Below are positions 10,990 to 20,624 of a stretch of DNA of 64,000 nt, piece after piece. The stretch comes from Nipponacmea schrenckii. Its lineage: Eukaryota > Mollusca > Gastropoda > Lottiidae. Within the stretch, counting starts at the first letter, position 1, and each line of letters starts with the position of its first letter. The stretch covers positions 10,974,001 through 11,038,000 of the forward strand of contig JAUJPP010000012.1 of assembly GCA_030562195.1 (NCBI GenBank), given 5' to 3'. The translations under genes were made by a program, and so were the position numbers. The notes below the pieces were generated by a model. The model was not told where the DNA came from and searched no databases. It saw only the letters and a list, made by a program, of their open reading frames with translations.

Positions 10990-12947
10990 GGTTTTGGAAT
11001 CTTTCATTGGATGAGTAACGCTCCTCTCCACCCTAGGTAATATACGAGGGAAATCAGTAAGCATACGAATCATTTTGCTGAACCAAGTTTGTGTGCTCCA
11101 CCAAGGGACAATCAATATGCCAGTGGCAACATCCAGTTCAATTTTCCTTAACACATTACATATTATTGCAAAAGGAGGAAATGCATAAAATTCAAAACTT
11201 TCCCAACTAACTGAGAAAGCATCAATCCTTTCCGCATAAGGATCTGGTTTGAAAGAAAAATATCGAGGTAACTGTGTATTTGCCCTGGTAGCAAATAGAT
11301 CTACTACTGGTGTACCCCAATGATAACAAATCTTATTGAAAACTACAGAGTCTAATTTCCATTCTAATTATCCTTACTCTGATCATATCTACTTAATTGA
11401 TCAGCCTGTACATTGAGAACACCAGGTAAGTGAGAGGCTAAAACATCAATGTTTCTTTCAATGCAAAAAAGAAAAATCTCTCTTACAATGTTATTCAAAT
11501 AAGTAACTCTACCACCTTGATAAATATAATTTACTGTAGTGGTGTTGTCAACTTGAAGCAGTATGCTAACATTCTTAATCTCTTTACAGAAAGTGAAAAC
11601 TGCAAACTTTGCAGCCAACAATTCTAGTTCATTAATATGCTTTTGCGTTTCATCAGATTTCCAAATACCTTTTGCGTGCTTATCATGGAACACTGCCCCT
11701 CCTTTCAAAGAAGCATCTGACTGAATAACAAATTCAGGATTCTTTAAAATTAATGATTTTTCTTGATTTTGGATATTGCTAATCCACCATTTTAAATCAT
11801 GAATACAATATGGAGGCAATTTTATTCTTGCATCAAAATATCCAGCATGTTATTTTAATGATAATGACTTGAAGTTGTCACACTGTCTATAAAATAATTT
11901 CCCATATGGAACAGCAGGAAATGACGCTACAAGAAAGCCAATAACCCTAGCAAACTCTCGGATTGTCACACTCTCCTGCTTTAGTAAATGAGAGCATGCC
12001 AGTTTTATTTTAGAAGCTTTTCCTGGCGTAAGTTTAACAATCATACGATTAGAATTGATCATAAAGCCCAAATACTGAATTACTTGTACGGGTTGAAATA
12101 CTGATTTTGCCAAATTAATAGTAAAACCTGCAGATAAAGCCATGTTTACAGTGTCTTTGACATTTTCTTGAAAGTCTTCATTACTGTCACCTTTAAGTAA
12201 GCTATCATCAATAAATGATGAATTTAAATGCCCTTTAGATCTTAAAACTTAAAATAGTACTTTAGTGATTTTTGTAAACAGCCTAGGAGCTGTTTCATTA
12301 GGTAAACAGGTAAACTGAAATAAGCGATCTTGCCAAATAAATCTGAAATATTTTCGATCACATTTAGCTACATTGACTGAGAAATATGCTTCCTTGTAAT
12401 CAATAGATGCCATATAGCAATCTTTTGAAATAATATTCAAGGCACTATGTAATGTTTCCATTTTAAAGTGATGATAAGTTACATCTTCATTGAGAGTCTT
12501 CAAATCTAAGATAACTCTAAGTCTACCATCTTTTTTATCACGAGTAAATATATTGGAAATATATTCTCCTGCCTCGTGTTCACACTCTCCAATGATACCT
12601 TTATCTAAAAATTTTGAAATTTCAACAGTTATCGCTGCCAATTTTTCATCATCAAAATTGTAGGGTGGTTCTACTCTCAACTGCTCAGGTATTGTATCAA
12701 ATTCTAACTTCATACCACAGATTAATTGCAGAATCTTTCTATCTGATGTTAAAGATTTCCAAAATTCTAGATGCTTTTTCAGTTGACCTGCTTGAAAAGA
12801 ACCCTCTAATCTAGGTAAATTTCTATTAATTATTTCAGAAAATTTAAGCCAAGAATCAGACTTACTTAATATTTCACTCACCAAGTCCTCACCATTTGTA
12901 TCTATTTCTTTGTTTGAGAATGATTTTTGTCCCTGTTGGATTTCCAA
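10990..12947 (-). pseudogene. DIRS reverse transcriptase - RNase H polyprotein, disrupted
   Basis: This would convert element RNA to DNA and degrade the RNA strand. RT motifs run from 12947: 'GRLRVILDLKTLNED', 'MASIDYKEAYFSV', then 'FIDDS' at about 12190-12205 with the catalytic aspartates, then 'LGFMINS'. RNase H at 11819-11364 has 'SDASLKGG', 'ELELLAAK', 'QVDNTTTV' and 'QADQLSR', which supply the acidic residues. The DIRS-specific C-terminal region continues to about 10990 ('VDLFATRAN', 'YAFPPFAII', 'ILIVPWW'). Breaks are in-frame stops at about 12247 and 11850 and a frameshift near 11360. Confidence 0.88.
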
Positions 12948-13826
12948 GGTTGCTTCTGTCTTGTTTGGCCTGACTTGCCCTTATATGTATTAGACTGTTT
13001 AGAACTTCCTTTAAACCCACTGTTATAGGAGTTTCTGTTCGTTACCATCGTTGATTGGTAATTATTTGTAGATCGTTGCGTTACACTGCTAGCTTCCTTT
13101 AATTCCTTAATAGTCTTCATCAAATCTTCTCCAAACAAGAGAGAAGAACCGTCCCACTCTCCTGTTGAAGAGGGATTACATAAAAGTCTTGCAGGATAAG
13201 TTAAATCAGACCTCATACTTTCTTTTCTTCGCTGTACCAATTCTCGATTGGTCTGAGCTAGCAGAGTTATTGCATCCATTGCCATTCTAATGGCTTTTGA
13301 GATATCTTCAGGAGAAATCTTTGCCTTCTTCCTACTTTCCATTAAAAAATTCATCAATTCCGCAAGAGAATAAGAAGATTTGGTCATTTACATCTGTATG
13401 CTTTGATTTCTAAGATCAAAAGTTTTTGTTGTGCTTCTTAAAGCACCCCAAATTTCTTTATTCACCAATGGCCTAACCACATTCATGTTTGCTGGTTTTG
13501 GATACCTGTCCAAAATCTCCTTGAGTTTTTCTTCTGGCAGCACTTTAACAAATAACTGATTAATAATAGGAATTAATTTTCCATTTATGGCTGCTCCTTC
13601 AACGTTTTTTATTGTGTATTCCTGCTCTAAGGCAGATTCGAAAGTTTCCATATCTATATCACTGCCATGATTGGAGTTCTCTCCCTTGGCCATATTAGTA
13701 GCGCTGTCTTGAGCTAGTAATTGATCAATTTGATCGATTATATCAGTCTCTGAATTGACCATAACAGGTCTTGGTATCTGAGTTGAAGGAATAAAGTCTT
13801 CATCCTCTGAATCAGAATCGGAAGTC
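12902..13826 (-). pseudogene. DIRS gag-like protein, 3' part
   Basis: An acidic start (SDSDSEDEDF) is followed by a central region with 'RYPKPANMNVVRPLVNKEIWG' and a C-terminal region with 'LLFGEDLMKTIKEL' and a basic, asparagine-rich tail. These features match DIRS ORF1 proteins, thought to act as capsid or nucleic-acid-binding proteins. One in-frame TAA (about 13387-13389) splits it. Its end overlaps the start of the RT frame by about 46 bp in another frame. The upstream part of the frame lies beyond the nested transposon, at 17322-17809. Confidence 0.8.
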
Positions 13827-13833
13827 ACGTCGT
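13827..13833. repeat. Target-site duplication, left copy (acgtcgt)
   Basis: The 7-bp word acgtcgt here is repeated at 17315-17321, immediately outside the inverted ends of the nested transposon. Removing the transposon and one copy keeps the gag frame continuous. Confidence 0.85.
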
Positions 13834-14650
13834 CGGTTGAGAACCAGACTGTTCTAACTCAAGAAAACCTGATTTTGAGTAATAGAGGCTTGAAGTTTCA
13901 ATCGCTTATAAATTTTTTAAATTCAACAGAATATGTTTGAAATTTGATATGGATATTGCTGTTATGATTCTGAATTGATAATTCACCATTTGGGTGTTCT
14001 TGGCTTAGAATAATTTTCAAAATTAAGCTTTTTTGTTTGGACATAGAATAATTTATAAAAAAATAATAGACATTTTTCTTAGAAACTCTGTTCTATCTCC
14101 ACAATTTCTATGATCTGACACAGATTGGTTCATAGCTGCTTGGGAAATTTTAATGCTGGTGGATGATAATAGTTATATAATCCTATACTAAGGCATAATG
14201 AAACTATATTAGTCTGAGATGTTGATGATGGCTGTATTCGGTTAAGATTTTGACTTGATTCCGAATAAAATTTACCTAACCAGGTGAATAGATGAAAAGA
14301 AAGAACATGGCGTGGTTGTATCATTTTAATCCAATGTAAAAAGTACATGTAACATTATAATAAATAAAACTTGGGTCCCCTTTCTGAAGACAAAAAAAGT
14401 TTTAAAAACCAATTCATTTTCTCTGTTCTGATAACCCTGTCTAAGAATGAAATGGTTTTCAAATCTCTATGTTAACATGAAACAAAAACAAATTTTGAAA
14501 CACATAAAAGAATAAGTTAACTTATCTCATGTCAATTGGACGGATCATGGAATGTTTAATTAACAATAATATAAAATCCTAAACAATCAAAAATCAACTT
14601 CAGCGATTAAAATATCAAGTGAATGTTGTCTGTTTAAGTCTTCGTTTTTT

Positions 14651-15034
14651 TCATTGTGTTGGACTTACTATTCCAGACATAAATTTTTTGTCCACAGGCG
14701 TCATGAACTTAAGCATGGACTTGATATCTGCTATTTTGTCATCTGTTGATTTTGGTTTCTTGTTTACCGTTTTTACATGAGGCCAGCGAAATTCAGATTT
14801 TTTGGGTGTTAAACGTGTACCTTTTGATCTAATGACTGCGTCATTTGGTGTAGCATCGAATGAGCATTTGTAAGATGCTTGAAAAATATTAATACTTAAA
14901 TAATTTAAAGATTTGACCCTACTGTATGGAATGTCTCGAAACGAAAAACATTCGGACGCCTCTTTATATTTCTTAAACATTTCTGGCTTCATTTGAATGA
15001 TACTCATACCCCCCCTACCCCCCCCTACATGCAC
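14651..15034 (-). pseudogene. Transposase-like protein, C-terminal frame
   Basis: Final part of the nested transposon's protein, about 118 codons after the junction, ending at 14651. It carries a lysine-rich tail ('RLTPKKSEFRWPHVKTV') and no catalytic motif of its own. It is offset by one base from the preceding frame at a run of guanines (15009-15032). Replication slippage in that run is the simplest explanation for the break, although programmed frameshifting cannot be excluded. Confidence 0.65.
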
Positions 15035-16031
15035 CTTTTAAGCATTTCATTACAGTTAAAGGACTAAATATTTCCACAGTGTTCATGCTTCTTTCTATTC
15101 GGCTGTGGATGTTGTCAACCTCTTGTATACTTGAATGACCTGGCTCGCAGAATTTGTGCTCTATTACTTCAATAGACTTATAATTTTTCATAAAATCTTT
15201 TACGGCAAAGGTTACTGTTGAATTTCGGTTTTGGCCAGAACATGAGTCCGACCAAAGAATGAGTTTTTTTGGATTATGTTTTTGCACTATTCTTTCCAAT
15301 ATTGCTATCAGAGCACTAGCAATTTCGTTTGAACCTCGACCCGCAATAGCTTCATGCCATATTGCAGAATATGCCGAAGAATCAACTGAGCAGTGAGCTG
15401 TTAGATTATAGACGGATAATTTCCTTCTATAAAAGAAGCTAGATACGTTTGCCCTGGGGCAGGTTATGACATTTTCAAGGTCAAAACATACAACTACGTC
15501 ATCACTGTTGCGATCTTTATCTCTCTCCTGCTTTGTTAATACTTTGGATTGAAAGTGCTGAGAATGTGAAACTTCTAATTCTTCTGTTAGTAAATTATGT
15601 TTAGATTTAACTTTAAATTCCTCGCACTTGTCACATCTATCTTTTTTGGGTTTATGAAAGTCCAGATTAAACCCGTGAATAAATATATCCCTATACAGAT
15701 ACTCCTTGACTGGTATTCTAGCTGAGGCCTCACATTTCTCAAGGTAAAGTCCATACATTTGAGAAATAGATAAAGTTTGGTCTAAGTATTTTTTGCTAGT
15801 AGAAGCCCTACAGTAGTGTGAGTCGATAGTTGGAAATGACGATATATGATCTTTGACAAATTTTTTGTTTTCTGACAAAATTCTGTCCTTTGTTTCACTT
15901 CCACGCTTATCTTTGTCGTTTGGAGTGCTTGTTGTAGTCACATGCTTTTCTTCAAAATAATATGATATTCGTCTTTGAGATATATCTAAGGTATTCAAAT
16001 AAAATTCTTTACAAACTCTGATCCTCATCAT
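15015..16031 (-). pseudogene. Transposase-like protein, catalytic core frame (DUF7869-like)
   Basis: The central part of the protein begins with the typical 'SHYCRASTSKKYLD' segment, followed by a CxxC motif ('DRCDKCEEFK') and three candidate catalytic positions. These are the aspartate in 'VVCFDLENVITCPR', the aspartate in 'LILWSDSCSGQNRN', and an acidic residue in 'PGHSSIQEVDNIHSRIER'. Length and order fit the transposon-derived DUF7869-like proteins common in invertebrates. The frame joins the upstream frame through a one-base shift near 16020 and stops at the guanine run near 15015. Confidence 0.75.
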
Positions 16032-16743
16032 CTAAATAAAGGTGATAGAAATATGAAAACTTTCTGCGGTCTTCTTTGTTCTGTGTTCTCTTCCTTTGTT
16101 TTACAACCCTTTCAACAGTTTTGGAATAAAAGAGATTTTTTTCTGAGTCACTCAAACGCCAGAAGGCTTCTAGTATATCTTGTCGTACTACAGGATTGAT
16201 TTTTTGTGTACATTTGAATCTGCACCTTCCTGCACAATCCTTATGTGATTCTCTTATACGACGTTTGGGAATATCCTTCCCAGCAACACTTTTATACATC
16301 TCCCCATTTTGTCTCAGCTTTTTTCTAATATTTTTTACCCATGATGCCGGATCTCTCTTGCGTTTTCTACTTCTAGAAATTGTTAAATCTATTTGAGCAC
16401 TGTCACTCTCTTTTCCGCTATCTTGAACCAAATAGTCTGGATCATTAACAGGGTCATCATCAATTGATTGTACCTCACTATCTAATTCATCAACAGTCTG
16501 TTCATCTGTAGTACTTGGTCTAATATCTTCTTGAGACAAATCAGTTATATCATCTAGTTCTACTATTCCTAGATCACATTGATCCCCTTGTACATCTGGT
16601 TCTATATTATTGGATTCGTCCTTTAAATTGTCGCAATCAAATTTAATGCCTGGTTGGACAGCGACAGGATCCAATGCATCATTTTCTTCTTTTTCATCTT
16701 CAGTTACTAAAGATATTATTCTATTCAGATCTAACTTTAACAT
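16009..16743 (-). pseudogene. Transposase-like protein, N-terminal frame
   Basis: It starts at ATG 16743, about 570 bp inside the right TIR. The first ~120 residues are acidic and probably disordered. A basic patch ('RSRKRKRDPASWVKNIRKKL') that could serve for DNA binding or nuclear import follows, then 'CAGRCRFKC' and 'EAFWRLSDSEKNLFY', both typical of this family's N-terminus. The last codons overlap the catalytic-core frame in a different phase, so a one-base indel separates them. Confidence 0.75.
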
Positions 16744-17321
16744 CTTTGAATGTAGACAGTCCTGAAATAAGATAATATTTTATTATTAATTGATGTTCTA
16801 TGTCTAACTACCTTTGAGGCAACTCCTTTATAATGTTATATAACATAATAGGGACCATATTGTTCTATCTCCATGAACTTGAAAAAAGGTTGAATTTTGT
16901 GGAAAACTTCACTACTTTTGTAATAAAAGGATAAATAATAGATTGTAGATATTTTCTAAGTTATTTTTGACAATTTTATACCTATTTTTTTCTCAATCTG
17001 TAATGAAGTTTTGATATACTTACTTAAAACCATGTAGCAGAAATCATTCCTTTTTTAATATCAAACTATTCTATCTCCATGTCACGTGATCTAAATTATT
17101 CTAAATTATTGGCTAGGGTCATAGAACAGTCTGGAACTAAAACTGATTTTAGAAACAGGACATAGAATAAAATTGTCAACATCAAAATACCACTTCTTAC
17201 TGGTTTTTCATTCTAAAAATTGGCAGGGAGATAGAAAATAGGTCGCGTAAATAAATTTTGACCATAACTCAATTTTGACCAAAAGTGGAGATAGAACAGT
17301 CTGGTTCTCATCCGACGTCGT

Positions 17322-17809
17322 GTTCATGTTTACGTTTCCTTACATTTACAACTTTGTATTTGTAATCACCGGTTTCTTCGGTAGTTTTATTTTCCGATTC
17401 CTCCGAGGGTAGAACAACTTGTGTTTGTCATAAATTTCCTGATTCTTCCATCATATTTTCTGTTATAAATTTTTTCAATTCAGTCAAACTTTGTTTTTGA
17501 AATGCCGACATTTCTGAACGAATTGTCTCCAGAACAATTTTAGAAATTTCATTGTTTGGACTTCCTTTGAGACTCAATAACTGGGTCGTCAACTAATTTT
17601 TTGTTACTATAAATAGCTTTGATAGCCGGTGGCTGTTGCTGAATAGGTCCACTTTCTTTATTGACACTATTTTCAGAATTTTTGTCCGTTGAATTTGACT
17701 GAGAATTCTCAATGGGTGATTTTACACCAGATCTGGCCCTTTTGGTCTTAGGTTTATCGAAGAGACTGGAGGCCAAATCGAATTCATAAGTCTTTTGAAA
17801 AACCGCCAA
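17322..17809 (-). pseudogene. DIRS gag-like protein, 5' part
   Basis: Upstream part of the DIRS gag frame, cut off from 12902-13826 by the nested transposon. It starts at 17809 with 'MAVFQKTYEFDL', has a basic 'KPKTKRARSG' stretch and low-complexity Ser/Asn/Gln, then a helical 'SEMSAFQKQSLTELKKF' region. One frameshift near 17550 and one stop near 17430 interrupt it. Its last residues run into the acidic start of the downstream part when the insertion is ignored. Confidence 0.7.
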
Positions 17810-18229
17810 GCAAGTACAACTGTGTAAGGTTTTCCGTGAATTATTCTTGACAAATTTAATCTCGACGATCAGTATTCCCTATCCCTAGTTGGGAAAAGAA
17901 ACCTAGTAGGTTATTAATAATATTTCAGAAAGCCAGTGGCTGTTTGAAATTAAATATCTTCGAAGTTTGAAGAGCGATTGATTGCACGTCTGTCTATCAG
18001 TAGAAGCTGCGAGCTAATGATGAAGTAGCTGCGTATGGAAGACAATCCCTGCCAAAATTAATCATTCTTAATGAATAATTCGGTGCCAAACATTAGTACA
18101 GTAAAATCAACATTTGTACACTTAATTTGACATTTTGTTCGCTAAATTCATAATTTGTTGTTAAAAATTTATCATTCGAATAAAGAATATTACTGAACAA
18201 ATTAACGATCAAGCCGAACTAATAATGCC

Positions 18230-19570
18230 CACTTCATAACGCCGAATGAAGCTTACCGAACAAATGTTGAAAAACATTTCTCGCATTTCATGAGAACGAT
18301 ATCATTATGACGACAAGTGGCGCTGCTCAATTTGAGCTAGGGCCTCGTCCCTATTTGTCTGGCCAATTTTTATGGCCGGCCAGTGGCTGTGTACAAAGTA
18401 AAGCATCTTATTATGAATTCCAATTTTATGATAAAAAGCGAAGTTTTTAATCAAACTCTTGGTACTCTTTATTCATTGGAATGTGAGATTTTGAGATAAA
18501 TAATATGGTGCCTATAATGTTTTGAAAAATGGCCAATTTTTGTACAGTCCACAGTGATGGTGGGGGGACAGATATTTTGATGGAATTGGCAAAATCCCAA
18601 CAACATGGTTTCTTCAGACGTGTGAATATATCTAAAATTCCAATATAATAGTATTTTCATGTCAAGCTTAGTAACTGGCCAGTTGGAGATGAAGACTCTT
18701 CAAGGCCAATTTTTGAAAAATGGCTATTTTTTTTAAAAGTCCACGCTGATGGTGGTGGGGTATATTTTTTGTTGGAATTGACAGAATCCTAACCACATGG
18801 TGCCTTCATACCTGTGAATAAATCAAAAATTCCAAAGAAATAGTATTTTCATGCCAAGCTTTGTTACTGGCCAGTCAGTGATGAAGACTCTTCATGGCCA
18901 ATTTTTGAAAAAATGAACAATGTTAGAAAAGTACACGCTGATGGTGGTGGGGCATAATTTTTGATGAAATTGGCAGAATCCCAACCAAATAGTGGCCTCA
19001 GACCTTTAAGGTCTTTTCTAACATTGTTCATTTTTTCAAAAATTGGCCATGAAGAGTCTTCATCACTGACTGGCCTAATGCTCCACCACCATCAGCGTGG
19101 ACTGTTAAAACAATTTTTCAAAAATTGGCCATGAAGAGTCCTCATCTCTGACTGGCCAGTAACTAAGCTTGACATGAAAATACTATTATATTGGAATTTT
19201 AGATATATTCACACGTCTGAAGAAACCATGTTGTTGGGATTTTGCCAATTCCATCAAAATATCTGTCCCCCCACCATCACTGTGGACTGTACAAAAATTG
19301 GCCATTTTTCAAAACATTATAGGCACCATATTTATCTCAAAATCTCACATTCCAATGAATAAAGAGTACCAAAAGTTTGATTAAAAAATTCGTTTTACAT
19401 AAATGAATCTAATAAGTTTTTAACTTTGTACGAAAGTCATCGGCCGGTCATAAATGGCCAGACTTAATAGTTCGAAGCCTGATCAAATTACAGCATTGTG
19501 TCATAATGATCTTCTCATGAAATGCAAATATTTTCACAACATTACGTAATTCAAATTGCGTATAAGTGTC
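18230..19570. repeat. Large imperfect palindrome, about 1.3 kb
   Basis: Sequence from about 18276 is mirrored as reverse complement to about 19540. The best arms (about 18470-18720 and 19110-19370) are nearly identical, so the same ~62-residue frame appears on opposite strands at 18469-18660 and 19174-19362. The inner arms (18880-18940 and 19005-19065) close to a loop of about 70 bp near 18970. The left arm also holds ~190-bp direct repeats (for example 'ggccaatttttgaaaaa'). It is likely a foldback element or inverted duplication. Confidence 0.88.
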
Positions 19571-20407
19571 ATTTAGTGGCTAATCGTTAATTTTAGTAAT
19601 ATTTTATTCGAATTTAAATTTCTTAAGAATTATAATTTGCGGGATTTCAATTCTTCAAAATGCTTCCGCCATCTACTGTGACTGATTTTGACCTTTTCAA
19701 ACTTAAGCAATATTAATTTAAAAGGCAGGGTTGTTTCAGAGTCCAGCATTATGGACTTTACCTTTTTCATAAAAGAATTCAGAAATCATTACTTAAAAGC
19801 CCAGGCCTTGAAATATACCTCAAACAAAAAATTTCACTTTTCTTTTTTCCGTGCTGTACGCGGCTGGTCTCCAGTCAGTCTGAAAATTGTGTGTCCTGTT
19901 GACAAAGTCTACAATTGAAAATTGTTTATATAGATGACCGCTATTGCACGACGGGAAGGATAACTCTTTGATTATCAAGACGAACCGTTTTCCAATATGG
20001 CGGGACGTTCGTAATTTCTTAGGACATTATGATTTTTCAAACACTTTTGGATAATTATGGATACACATGGATTTGAAGGCTCAAATTTCAAAGGTAAGCT
20101 CTGTAGACTATTTCTGATTAGCTAACCAAAAGATTTCATGTGTTTGAGGCTGTCGGATGATTGTCCGAAGCAAATAAAGCCTGGGCTCCTTTAATAGAAT
20201 CATAGAAGATATTCTTGGTTAAATAGTGTTAAAAAGTGTTAACTGTTTTGATTTATAATGCCAGCAGATTCTTTATGGAACATTATTATGACAATAACGG
20301 GTTCCTGTATAAATTATAACTCAAACAGCTTTTTAAAACTAATTTCAACTATTCTCTACGGAAACTTTGTTATATTTGATCTTGATTAACATAAGTAAGT
20401 AATCACA
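19571..20407. other. Intergenic; nothing recognised
   Basis: No gene seen. A short segment near 20050-20100 ('atacac(a/g)tggatttgaagg') also occurs near 55420, in the last intron of gene B, so this is shared flanking sequence of the receptor family. Confidence 0.4.
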
Positions 20408-20624
20408 TCATTTTGTTATTTGTTCGTATGGATTTTCATTCACATAAGTAGCCCCTAATGAATTATAATGGTTATCATTTTCTTGTTCAGGTAAATCATC
20501 TTCTACAATATCATTGATATAAATGTGATCAGCTGTAGGCGTTGTAGTGTTTAAATTGTTTGAAGTTGTAATCACATCATACACTACTGGTGGATCTTTA
20601 ATACTTGAAGATGTAGAAGGTTTT
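20408..20624 (-). CDS. Gene A last exon: cytoplasmic tail
   Basis: 217 bp entered in phase 2 after an AG acceptor, ending with TGA at 20408-20410. It encodes about 71 residues with five tyrosines: YDVI, YIND, YNSL, YVNE and YEQI. YNSL and YEQI are nine residues apart, close to an ITAM layout. YVN fits a Grb2-type SH2 site and ENPY resembles phagocytic-receptor tails. The corresponding tail in gene B (55018-55228) is about 60% identical by eye. Confidence 0.8.

Larger units (their letters stand above)
13834..17314 (-). mobile_element. DNA transposon, 3481 bp, TIRs and 7-bp TSD, nested in DIRS gag
   Basis: Left end 'cggttgagaaccagactg' and right end 'cagtctggttctcatccg' are inverted repeats (about 23 bp, one mismatch) bounded by the 7-bp duplication acgtcgt. 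Inside are three overlapping minus-strand frames of one transposase-like protein. The protein belongs to a family with cysteine-rich N-terminal motifs and a D...D...E/D pattern, often annotated as DUF7869-like; that family name is from memory and less certain than the structure. Point frameshifts indicate an inactive copy. Confidence 0.85.
9598..18040 (-). mobile_element. DIRS-type tyrosine-recombinase retrotransposon, minus strand, with a nested DNA transposon
   Basis: Reading 5' to 3' on the minus strand, gag fragments (17809-17322 and 13826-12902) are followed by reverse transcriptase and RNase H (12947-about 10990) and a tyrosine recombinase (about 10975-10052). This order and the recombinase in place of an integrase identify DIRS. 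Terminal inverted sequence links about 9685-9705 with about 18012-18033. Several single in-frame stops and frameshifts make it inactive, but long stretches are intact, so it is much younger than the plus-strand copy at 5.7-8.9 kb. The transposon at 13834-17314 accounts for the gap in gag. Confidence 0.85.

Noticed and set aside
18469..19362. Identical 62-residue proteins on opposite strands
   Set aside because: They are the two arms of a palindrome. No start context, domain or splice structure supports a gene.
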